Translations under genes and position numbers: made by a program | Shown: piece after piece, positions 26,816 to 34,609 of the stretch | How positions within the stretch are numbered: the first letter of the stretch is position 1 | Layout of the letters: every line of letters begins with the position of its first letter | Notes under the pieces: model-generated | Database searches by the model: none | What the model was told of the DNA's origin: nothing | What the model saw: only the letters and a program-made list of their open reading frames with translations | Assembly: GCF_003807585.1 (NCBI RefSeq) | Contig: NZ_RMBX01000003.1 | Coordinates: 124,001 to 188,000 of the forward strand | Length of the DNA stretch: 64,000 bases | Direction of reading: 5' to 3' | From: Chitinophaga barathri | Lineage (GTDB): Bacteria; Bacteroidota; Bacteroidia; Chitinophagales; Chitinophagaceae

Positions 26816-28066
26816 ATGCACGACCAGTTGCTCCAACGCGCCATCCTCCTGATGCAGCAAAAAAAATACAGGGAGGCGCAAACCATATTAAGCAGCATGC
26901 TGGAGCAGGACCCGCAGAACCCGGACATCCTGAGCCTGTTTTGTGAAGTAAAGATCCAGCTGGACGACTTTCAGTCCGCCATGCAGCTGGTGAACCATGC
27001 CATCGGTATTTCCCCGGCGGAAGACCGCCTGTTTTACCAGCGCGCCCGCATTTACCTGCAGCAGGGAGAATACGACCTGGCTGAAAAAGACCTTACCCAG
27101 GCCATCAACCTCGACCCCTACGACGCCGATTATTTCGCTTTGTTCGCCATGATGCAGAACAGCCGCAAACGTTTTGAACAGGCGCTGGAGCTGTCCGAAA
27201 AAGCCCTTGAAATAGACCCGGAGAACATTTACGCGCTGAATGCCCGCAGCACCGCACTGCTGAAGCTCGGCCGCAAGGAAGAATCCTTTGCCGGCATCGA
27301 AGGCGCCTTCAGGCACGACCCGGACAATGCCTATACACACGCTAACTACGGCTGGGGCCTGCTGGAAAAAGGTTCGGCCAAAGACGCGCTGAAACACTTC
27401 CGCGAAGCGCTCCGCATCGATCCTACGCTGCACCTGGCGCAGGCCGGCATGATGGAGGCGCTGAAAGCCCGTTACTGGGTATACCGGATGTTCCTCAAAT
27501 ACGCCTTTTTTATGGGCAACCTCACGGCCAAGTACCAATGGGGCGTGATCATTGGCCTGTACCTGCTGATCAGGCTGCTGAACACGCTGGGGAACAATAA
27601 CCCGGCGCTGCAGCCTTACGTGATGCCCATCGTCATCCTGCTCTCCGCCTTTGCGTTCTCCACCTGGATCATTACACCGGTGAGCAACCTCTTCCTTCGT
27701 TTTAATCCGTACGGCAAACACCTGCTGGATGAAAATGAAATAGCAGCCTCCAATCATGTGGCTATCAGCCTATTAGTCGGCCTTGCCGGCATCGCCGGAT
27801 TCCTGCTCACCTGGCAGGAGCCCTGGGTGCTGGTAGCCATTGTGGGCATCACCATGATGATACCGCTGAGCGTGCGGCTGATACCTTCGCGCAATCCCCG
27901 GGTGATGAACCTGTATACCCTGGGGCTGGGCATTGCCGCCATCCTGGCCGTCGCCTCCGCGTTTATGGGAGACACCATGAATATGTTTGCGGGCGTGTAT
28001 GTGGTGGGGCTGCTGATATTCCAGTGGGTAGTGAATTATATGTCCATCAAACAAAACAACAAATGA
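26816..28066 (+). CDS. TPR domain integral membrane protein
   Basis: A 416-residue protein with about six TPR motifs in residues 1-210 followed by about six transmembrane helices (residues 235-410). The cytosolic TPR half and the preceding TPR-AAA ATPase suggest a membrane-linked assembly or unfolding complex. No signal peptide. Start is 1 base after the ATPase stop, and the next gene overlaps its stop codon, so this is an operon. No known family function recognised. Confidence 0.8.
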   Translation: MHDQLLQRAILLMQQKKYREAQTILSSMLEQDPQNPDILSLFCEVKIQLDDFQSAMQLVNHAIGISPAEDRLFYQRARIYLQQGEYDLAEKDLTQAINLDPYDADYFALFAMMQNSRKRFEQALELSEKALEIDPENIYALNARSTALLKLGRKEESFAGIEGAFRHDPDNAYTHANYGWGLLEKGSAKDALKHFREALRIDPTLHLAQAGMMEALKARYWVYRMFLKYAFFMGNLTAKYQWGVIIGLYLLIRLLNTLGNNNPALQPYVMPIVILLSAFAFSTWIITPVSNLFLRFNPYGKHLLDENEIAASNHVAISLLVGLAGIAGFLLTWQEPWVLVAIVGITMMIPLSVRLIPSRNPRVMNLYTLGLGIAAILAVASAFMGDTMNMFAGVYVVGLLIFQWVVNYMSIKQNNK

Positions 28067-28386
28067 GCAATCCGCAATCCTTCCAGGACCTGCCCGCCCG
28101 CGAAGTGGTGCCCGGTTTTACCGGCCGCTTCCTGCATGGTGAAAAACATACGCTCGGCTACTGGGAAGCCAAAGCCGGCAGCACGGTGCCCGTACATCAG
28201 CACCCGCACGAGCAGATGTCTTACGTACTGTCAGGCACCCTCGAAATGGAACTGGACGGGGTGAAACACACCCTCCACGCGCACGACGTGCTGCAGATCC
28301 CTTCCAATGCGCCGCACGGAGCCTATGCGGTAACGGATTGCCGGCTGATCGATTCATTCAGCCCGGTAAGGGAAGACTATAAATAA
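28063..28386 (+). CDS. Small cupin domain protein
   Basis: A 107-residue single-domain cupin. The metal-binding motif is HQHPHEQ (about residues 46-52), with GTLEMELDG and a distal His in PHGAYAV. The ATG overlaps the stop of the TPR membrane protein in an ATGA arrangement, so it is translationally coupled. Cupins of this size often bind a metal and a small carboxylate or sugar; substrate unknown. Confidence 0.85.
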   Translation: MSNPQSFQDLPAREVVPGFTGRFLHGEKHTLGYWEAKAGSTVPVHQHPHEQMSYVLSGTLEMELDGVKHTLHAHDVLQIPSNAPHGAYAVTDCRLIDSFSPVREDYK

Positions 28387-28490
28387 TCCCCGGGGCATGG
28401 AGCAGGACCTATACCGCCGCGCCGCAGTAGACAATCACCCATCCCGCAACCGTTACCCGTTCCCCCGTTTTATTTCCCGGATGTAACCGG

Positions 28491-28498
28491 TATCTTGG
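28491..28498 (+). promoter_or_regulatory. Candidate -7 box (TATCTTGG) of the metallophosphoesterase-PQQ gene
   Basis: One mismatch to TAnnTTTG, ending 4 bases before the ATG at 28503, with a T-rich stretch about 25 bases upstream. Transcription would start about at the ATG. Confidence 0.42.
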
Positions 28499-28502
28499 CC
28501 GT

Positions 28503-30350
28503 ATGAAAAAGCTGCCAGCTCTCCTCCCTGCCCTCCTGCTTGTATTACAAAGCCATGCCCAGGACACCCTTTTCCGGTTTGCCCTGGTAACGGACACGCA
28601 TATAGGTGTACAAACCGCGCAGGAAGACCTCGAAAGGACCGTCAACGATATCAATAACCAGCCGCAGGTGGAGTTTGTCGTATTCTCCGGGGACGTCACC
28701 GAGTTTGGCTCGGATGAGGAACTGAAGCTGGCCAAAAGCATCCTCGACAAACTCAACAAACCCTGGCATATCATCCCGGGCAACCACGATACCAAGTGGT
28801 CCGAAAGCGGTTGCAATTCTTTCCGCACCGTGTTCGGCAATGAAACTTTCAGCTTTGAACACAAAGGATACCGCTTCCTGGGCACCAACTGCGGCCCCAA
28901 TATGCGCATGGGCCCGGGGCAGGTACCCAGGGAAAATATCGTATGGCTGGATGAACAACTGAAAAAACAAAAGGACAAACAGCAGCCACTGATCTACATC
29001 AATCATTACCCGCAGGACGAAGGGCTGAACAACTGGTACGACGTGCTGGACCGCCTGCGCGGCTACAATGTGAAAGTGATGATCTGCGGGCATGGCCATG
29101 CCAACAATAAATATACATGGGAAGGCATCCCCGGTGTGATGTGCCGGTCCAACCTGCGCGCCAAAGCAGCCATTGGCGGCTACAATATCGTCAGCGTGAC
29201 CGGCCGGTCCATCACCTTCAACGAACGGACGCCCGGCAGGGAAACGCTTCCCGCATGGCATACCGTGGCATTGAACGGACATGCCTGGACCCAAAATCCG
29301 CCCCGTCCCTCCTATGCGGTGAATGATTCCTTCCCATCCGTGAAAGTAAAATGGAGCATCCAGGAAACGGGCGATATGGGCAGCGCTGTGGCCGTAGCCA
29401 ATGACATGGTGATCTACACCACCACAAACGGCGACGTAAAAGCGGCCGCTCTCCACACCGGCAAAAGCCGCTGGAAATTCACTACCGGCGGGAAAATATA
29501 CGCCACACCCCTCGTGTACGGCGAATACGTGGTAGTCCCATCCACAGACGGATACGTGTACTGCCTGCGCCTGAAAAACGGCAAACAGGCCTGGAAACAA
29601 CAGACGAATAAAGCCATTGTATCGTCCGCCGCGGTGTATGGCGAGCTGGCCATCATAGCGGGTTCTGACGGGCACTGCCGCGCCTGGCATATCCCCACGG
29701 GCAAACAGGTATGGGACTATGCAAAGGTGAAAGGATTTGTGGAAACCAAACCGTTTGTATACGAAGGCAAAGTGTTCTTCGGCTCCTGGGGCAACGAGTT
29801 TTACGCACTGGATGCCGCTACCGGCCGGGAAGCCTGGATATGGAACAACGGCGCCAGCAACCGCATGTTCTCCCCCGCCGCCGTGTGGCCGGTGGCATAC
29901 GATCACAAAGCCTGGATCGTGTCCCCGGATAAATACATGACCGTGCTGGACACAGACAGCGGCAAAGAAATATGGCGCTACCGCGATTCGCTGAACTCCG
30001 TGCGCGAGTCCATGGGTATTTCCGCGGACAGCCAGCGCATCTATGCCAAAACCATGCAGGGCAATATCATTGCGCTGAGCACCCGGGGCGGGCAAAGGGA
30101 GATCGCCTGGAAGTCGCCGGTGGAGATGGGCTACGAGATCTGCCCCAGCCCGGTGAACGAAAGGAAAAACATACTCTACGCGGCAGGCCAGTCTGGCGTG
30201 GTATACGCGCTCAGCGCCGCGGACGGGCGGCTGGTATGGAAACATAAATTCTCCAACTGCCTGGTGAATACGGTACAGCCGGTGGGCGACAAACTCGTGC
30301 TGGCCTCGTCCATGGATGGCAAACTCGTATGTATAGAAGCGGTGCAATAA
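28503..30350 (+). CDS. Metallophosphoesterase fused to PQQ-like beta-propeller
   Basis: A 615-residue exported protein (signal peptide ending SHAQ at residue 20). Residues 25-240 are a calcineurin-like phosphoesterase with DTH (Asp31, His33), SGD (Asp64), GNHD (94-96), NHYPQ and GHGH. Residues about 290-615 form PQQ/quinoprotein-type propeller repeats (AVANDMVIYTTTNGDV, YCLRLKNGKQAWK, YALDAATGREAW). Active-site residues are complete, so it is probably a secreted phosphohydrolase with a propeller substrate- or partner-binding domain. Confidence 0.9.
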   Translation: MKKLPALLPALLLVLQSHAQDTLFRFALVTDTHIGVQTAQEDLERTVNDINNQPQVEFVVFSGDVTEFGSDEELKLAKSILDKLNKPWHIIPGNHDTKWSESGCNSFRTVFGNETFSFEHKGYRFLGTNCGPNMRMGPGQVPRENIVWLDEQLKKQKDKQQPLIYINHYPQDEGLNNWYDVLDRLRGYNVKVMICGHGHANNKYTWEGIPGVMCRSNLRAKAAIGGYNIVSVTGRSITFNERTPGRETLPAWHTVALNGHAWTQNPPRPSYAVNDSFPSVKVKWSIQETGDMGSAVAVANDMVIYTTTNGDVKAAALHTGKSRWKFTTGGKIYATPLVYGEYVVVPSTDGYVYCLRLKNGKQAWKQQTNKAIVSSAAVYGELAIIAGSDGHCRAWHIPTGKQVWDYAKVKGFVETKPFVYEGKVFFGSWGNEFYALDAATGREAWIWNNGASNRMFSPAAVWPVAYDHKAWIVSPDKYMTVLDTDSGKEIWRYRDSLNSVRESMGISADSQRIYAKTMQGNIIALSTRGGQREIAWKSPVEMGYEICPSPVNERKNILYAAGQSGVVYALSAADGRLVWKHKFSNCLVNTVQPVGDKLVLASSMDGKLVCIEAVQ

Positions 30351-30360
30351 AAATATATCG

Positions 30361-30370
30361 TATCTTTTTG
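30361..30370 (+). promoter_or_regulatory. Candidate -7 box of the small lipoprotein gene
   Basis: TATCTTTTTG resembles TAnnTTTG with two extra T; about 20 bases before the ATG. Confidence 0.3.
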
Positions 30371-30389
30371 CGGCCAAACCATACCCTGA

Positions 30390-30983
30390 ATGATGAAAAA
30401 CATTTTCTGCGCCATGCTGATGGCTGCGATCCTGTATGCCTGTAAGATTCCCGACTGCAAAGAATACCAGTTACTCGGCGAAGAAGCCAAAGCTGCTATC
30501 CGCGGCTATGACAGCACTTTCCCCTACACGGTCATCAGCGTACCCGATTCGCTGCTGGAAACCGGCACCCGCGACGTGGAGCCGCTGCTGGACTCTATGG
30601 CGCAGATGAGGCTGCTCACCTGGTCGCTGGCGGACAGCGCCGTACATTCCCCGGCAGGCACAGCAACCCCTTACCGTTACACCATCCGCTGGACAGATTC
30701 GCTGGACCGCTACCGGGTAACGGCGCAGGTGGCACATGGCGAAGTGTATGTTTTGATGAACCGCAGGTATCCGAAAGGGTTCCATTACAGCAACCGGTAT
30801 TATCTCGCCGGCAACGTCTCCATCCTGGACGATGATTCGCTGTATGTACGCAGGAGTTGCGTGTGGGTGCAGTATAAATATTTCTACAAACTCGATTCGC
30901 TGAATGCGCTGGGTGAACTGACAGGCCTCAAAAGATATGGTAAATTCCTGCGGGCCTCATCCTTTGAGATCAAACCCAAATGA
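30390..30983 (+). CDS. Hypothetical lipoprotein
   Basis: A 197-residue protein, either from ATG 30390 or the next ATG at 30393. Signal and lipobox LYAC with Cys18. The mature part is charged and strand-rich with several Tyr-rich segments (GFHYSNRYYLAGN, YKYFYKLDS). No recognised family. Encoded 40 bases after the phosphoesterase gene in the same direction. Confidence 0.7.
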   Translation: MMKNIFCAMLMAAILYACKIPDCKEYQLLGEEAKAAIRGYDSTFPYTVISVPDSLLETGTRDVEPLLDSMAQMRLLTWSLADSAVHSPAGTATPYRYTIRWTDSLDRYRVTAQVAHGEVYVLMNRRYPKGFHYSNRYYLAGNVSILDDDSLYVRRSCVWVQYKYFYKLDSLNALGELTGLKRYGKFLRASSFEIKPK

Positions 30984-31065
30984 CAACCCCGGCTAAGATC
31001 ATCTTCAAGCCGGCAACCGGCCGTAACAACGAACGTACGGCAGGGCGCGCCGCTAAACCTTCCGG

Positions 31066-31587
31066 TTATACTTCATCAAACTCCCTGGAATATATCACCG
31101 TGCCGGCTCTGCCTTCCAGTGCGCCGGGTTTCAGTTCAATGGCCATAAACGCTTCGTCCGGCACTTCGTAGGTGGTGCGGATGCCCCAGCGCGAGGCGGG
31201 CACAAAGCCGAACTTCGGGTAATATTTCGGGTGCCCCAGTACGATCACCGAGCCGTACCCCAGCTCCGCCGCTCGTTTCAAGCCCTCGCGTATCAGCTGC
31301 GACCCGATGCCCGACTGTTGTAAAGACGGCAGCACCGCCATGGGCGCAAGCGCAAGGGTGTTGTAGATCACGCCTTCAGGGCCGGCTATTGTCAGTTTTG
31401 TAAAAAGGATGTGACCCACCACGCCTGTGTCCGCCCTGGCCACCAGGCTCAGTCCGGGAATAAAATGTTCGCTGTCCCGCAGGAGGTCTATGAGCCTGCT
31501 TTCGTTCTCCTGCTCAAATGCGGCCGCGTTCAGGGAATAGATCGCGGATTTGTCTTCCGGTGTTTCCGGAGTGATCATAAGCTTCAT
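31066..31587 (-). CDS. GNAT family N-acetyltransferase (YhbS-like)
   Basis: A 173-residue acetyltransferase. GNAT motif A is clear: VLPSLQQSGIGSQLIREGLKRAAE (about residues 84-107). The following GHPKYYPKFGFVPA segment and the PEDKSAIYSLNAAAF start are typical of the YhbS group. Substrate unknown. Convergent with the lipoprotein gene; the gap 30984-31065 is short. Confidence 0.88.
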   Translation of the reverse strand: MKLMITPETPEDKSAIYSLNAAAFEQENESRLIDLLRDSEHFIPGLSLVARADTGVVGHILFTKLTIAGPEGVIYNTLALAPMAVLPSLQQSGIGSQLIREGLKRAAELGYGSVIVLGHPKYYPKFGFVPASRWGIRTTYEVPDEAFMAIELKPGALEGRAGTVIYSREFDEV

Positions 31588-31662
31588 CGTGGTTCAAATA
31601 TGGGGGATTATCGCTAAATCGTCTTAAAATTCTTAATATTGAATACACAATCCTTATTGTCT

Positions 31663-32256
31663 ATGGGAAGAAGAGGCCGGGCAATTAAGGCCAGGCGCCT
31701 GGTGATTCAGGCCGAAAAAGAACAGGAAAAAGCAGCCGGTAACAAAGTCCGCAATTACATGACCGCGTGGGCCTTGTTCATAGTCATTATCTTTTACATC
31801 GGCCTTTACCTTTTGCAACGAACCATCATCCCGGAATCTGTCCTCTACATTGCCGCCGGCATTGGTTGTCTTTTAGGAGCGGTCATACTGCGCTTCACCA
31901 TCCGTCTCCCGTTTTGGGCCATATTATTTTTGTCCGCCGTTACCAGCGCCGGCCTCGCCCCCTGCTCCCTTATGGTGGTGAACTATGCCTTTACCAGCAG
32001 CACCTTCGAGCGTTTCCAGCTTCCCGTGGCGGACTACCATTTCGAGCGTGCGGCAAGGCACAGCACGCGCAGGCCCATGGGTGAGTTTTACCTGGACGGG
32101 ATCAAACATTCGCTGTTTATCCCCGAAGGCATGGAAGATAACTATCGTTCCTGCCGCTCTGTTACAGTATGGGTTTACAAGGGATGCCTGGGATATTATG
32201 TGGTGAACAGTTACGAGTTCAGCACTACCAACCTGGAGGCAGCGGGAAAAGGATGA
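31663..32256 (+). CDS. Hypothetical membrane protein with basic N-terminus
   Basis: About 197 residues from ATG 31663; a TTG at 31639 is in frame but less likely. An Arg/Lys-rich N-terminus (GRRGRAIKARRLVIQAEKEQEK) precedes three membrane helices (about 33-50, 58-77, 83-107) and a C-terminal soluble domain with GYYVVNSYEFS. No family recognised. Confidence 0.65.
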   Translation: MGRRGRAIKARRLVIQAEKEQEKAAGNKVRNYMTAWALFIVIIFYIGLYLLQRTIIPESVLYIAAGIGCLLGAVILRFTIRLPFWAILFLSAVTSAGLAPCSLMVVNYAFTSSTFERFQLPVADYHFERAARHSTRRPMGEFYLDGIKHSLFIPEGMEDNYRSCRSVTVWVYKGCLGYYVVNSYEFSTTNLEAAGKG

Positions 32257-32289
32257 CCGGATGTCCTTTTAACACCCGGCCATGTATAC

Positions 32290-33924
32290 TTATAAATTCG
32301 CGATCACTTTATCTTTCGGGTACTTCACGGTATAACTCAGTCTTACTTTTCTCGTTTCACCAGGCGCCACGCTCAGCTTCCAGGTGAGCACGCCGGTTTC
32401 GGTGTTCACTGCGGCGCCGTCGCTTTCTACCAATTCCACTTCCATACTTTTATCCGTAGTGACGGGGTATTGATCTTTCAGCAGCAGGTTCACCGGTTCC
32501 TTTTTGGCGTTGCGCACCCTGATCTCGTAGGTGAAGGTTTGGCGTTTCTGGTTGCCCAGGAATTTCACGCCGGACATATCCGTTACCTTCTCCCGTTTGA
32601 TGATCACTTTTTTATCGCGGCCCACGCTGAGGTTCAGGGTGTCCGAAGTGGCATTCGGGTCGATGAAGGATTTGCCTACGTACATGTCCTCGAAAATGAT
32701 ATTGGCTTCGCCGGGCAGGAGGCTTAGTTTCTCATAATCCGTGATCTCCGCCATCAGGAAAGCGTCCGGGTCTGCTTTGGGCACGGCGTAATATTTATAG
32801 AATGCGGGCAGGGAAAACTCTTTCAGTGTAACACTGTGCTGTTTGCCGGTGCTGGCCACATCGTAAGGAATGTCTATCTCGAAAGTGGCGCTGAGCTGGT
32901 TTTCGTTCTGGCTGGTGTATTCATCCACACCGGAGGCGTCGGCTTCCATAGCCGGCGGAGCGGGCGGGGCGGCGGCAAGAGGCGCCCTTCTTTCCAGCGT
33001 CTGCAACCTGTTCTGCGTGGCGCCATATATTGCAGTTTTGGCGTAATCTGATAGCTGCGGTATTGCGTATGAGAGGAACCATGCACCCAGCACAGGTGCG
33101 GTGCCGCTTTGACTGGGATTGCCGGTGCTCAGTGTCAGCTTCACTTTTTTCCAGTCTATGCCGGTGTTCTGCACCACGTTCGCCTTGTACAACAATTGCA
33201 GCGGGCTGCTGGTGTTGGTGGCTTTCAGATCGTAATACACTCCCCAGCGCGCAGCGGGGGTAAGGTAGCTGACGGTGAGGTCTGTAGGGCCGCCGGTTTC
33301 CGACATTACCTGCAATACCAGCTGGCCGCCGCTCGCATTCGGGTCGTTGCTCATTTCCTGAAGCTGCTTCTCCAGCTTTTGTACGGCCGCCTGCTGCAAG
33401 GTTTCTTTTTCCTGCAGGAGGGCGATATTGTTACGTAATTCCACCTGTTGCTTTTTATAATAATCGGCCAGCTTCATGAGTTCGGCTACGCTAGGCCCAC
33501 CGGCCGTGCCGCCGCTGAGGCTCTGATTTTTGTCCAGCAGCACCAGGGTATTTTCATCTGCCACGCGTGTATTGCGCGTGCGCGTCACTTCCCTGCGGGC
33601 GGCTTGCAGGCTGTCTTCCAGTTTGAGATAAGCAGGGCTTTTCAGGTCCGCTTCTTTCAGGAAGTCCTCCGCAAAACCGGCGGACATCACCGTCACCTTA
33701 TTGCTGGCGCTCACCTGGATGCTGTTTACATCAATGGCGTTGGCCACCTGCTGGATCACTACCTGGCTGCCGCCTTTGGGAAGGGTCACGCGGGCTTTGT
33801 GGTTCAGCTCCGCGCCAATGCGGTAAACCGTCACGGATTCAAGCCCGGCGCGGGTATAAACTGGCTGCTGTGCCGCTGCCGCTATCGTAAGGAACATAGC
33901 CGCGGACAAACTGATAACTTTCAT
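32290..33924 (-). CDS. Mucoidy inhibitor MuiA family protein (DUF4140/DUF4139)
   Basis: A 544-residue secreted protein from ATG 33924, with a signal peptide ending AAAQQ. N-terminal DUF4140 region (VTVYRIGAELNHKARVTLPKG), a coiled coil at about residues 90-200, and a C-terminal DUF4139 beta domain (LTVSYLTPAARWGVYYDLKA, EVRVRNAKKEPVNLLLKDQYPV). MuiA relates to suppression of mucoid colony phenotype; the biochemical role is not known. Confidence 0.9.
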   Translation of the reverse strand: MKVISLSAAMFLTIAAAAQQPVYTRAGLESVTVYRIGAELNHKARVTLPKGGSQVVIQQVANAIDVNSIQVSASNKVTVMSAGFAEDFLKEADLKSPAYLKLEDSLQAARREVTRTRNTRVADENTLVLLDKNQSLSGGTAGGPSVAELMKLADYYKKQQVELRNNIALLQEKETLQQAAVQKLEKQLQEMSNDPNASGGQLVLQVMSETGGPTDLTVSYLTPAARWGVYYDLKATNTSSPLQLLYKANVVQNTGIDWKKVKLTLSTGNPSQSGTAPVLGAWFLSYAIPQLSDYAKTAIYGATQNRLQTLERRAPLAAAPPAPPAMEADASGVDEYTSQNENQLSATFEIDIPYDVASTGKQHSVTLKEFSLPAFYKYYAVPKADPDAFLMAEITDYEKLSLLPGEANIIFEDMYVGKSFIDPNATSDTLNLSVGRDKKVIIKREKVTDMSGVKFLGNQKRQTFTYEIRVRNAKKEPVNLLLKDQYPVTTDKSMEVELVESDGAAVNTETGVLTWKLSVAPGETRKVRLSYTVKYPKDKVIANL

Positions 33925-34259
33925 GGTAACGCTGTTTTGCATCTGGATGCATTTAAATCGGGATTTGCATAATTGCAGAACACGAATTAAGCCCTGAAAG
34001 ACCTAATAAAATGTTAAAACAACTTTCTCCCCTGATATTAGAAATATGCTATTATGATAGATGTTGCAACACTTAAGCACCCGTACCATTGACAATCAGG
34101 CCTCAGTGCAGTGCTTATCATGATAGAAATATTCATAATAATTAATAAAGTGTGTAATTGACACGAAAATATCCGTTTTACCTGCTTTGTTTTTCATATG
34201 ATGATATTTCACAAAACACAGGGATGATATTTATCATAGATCACCTTTCCGCACCGCAT

Positions 34260-34541
34260 TAAATTTGTGTTATCAAAGAAGGAACAATGACACTTTATAT
34301 AGAACCATTGATCCGAAGAAGAACCAGGGCAAACAAACTTAAGTATACAGCAATCGGAATTTTAGTAAGGAAAGTAGTGTTGACAGATTGAAATGAGAAG
34401 TGGCAGAGAGGTTGTGTGAGTGTTATCAGTAAGGAGCCCGCAAGGGCATGTGAAGTAATGGTCAGGCCGGTAAATTAACAAAGGGAGGTGCGTAAGCATC
34501 GTGCGGAGAAGCTCCCCTGTTAGTTGACCGGCCTTTTGTTT
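34260..34541 (+). ncRNA. Candidate structured RNA ending in a terminator
   Basis: The 660-bp gap 33943-34609 has no credible gene. It contains a TAAATTTG box (34260-34267, an exact TAnnTTTG -7 match), a GCCC-GCAA-GGGC hairpin near 34435, and a long 3' hairpin: GGCCGGT (34465-34471) pairing with ACCGGCC (34527-34533), inner pairs TAACA/TGTTA and GGGAG/CTCCC, then a T-rich tract at 34534. The transcript would be about 260 nt. It could be a free RNA or a leader of the next gene, though the terminator favours the former. No known RNA family was recognised. Confidence 0.45.
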
Positions 34542-34609
34542 TCCCAAAGTATTACAACCGGGCCCATTTTTTTGTATTTTAACCCGCCTAACCCGGAAAC
34601 TACTCTAAA

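Noticed and set aside
28545..30377. Minus-strand open frame of 610 codons opposite the phosphoesterase-PQQ gene
   Set aside because: Composition is low-complexity His/Val/Gly, there is no family likeness, and the plus-strand frame has clear domains; it is a by-product of high-GC codon use.
33943..34259. tRNA or small protein in the 33.9-34.3 kb gap
   Set aside because: Stretch is AT-rich with stops in all frames I followed and no cloverleaf was seen.
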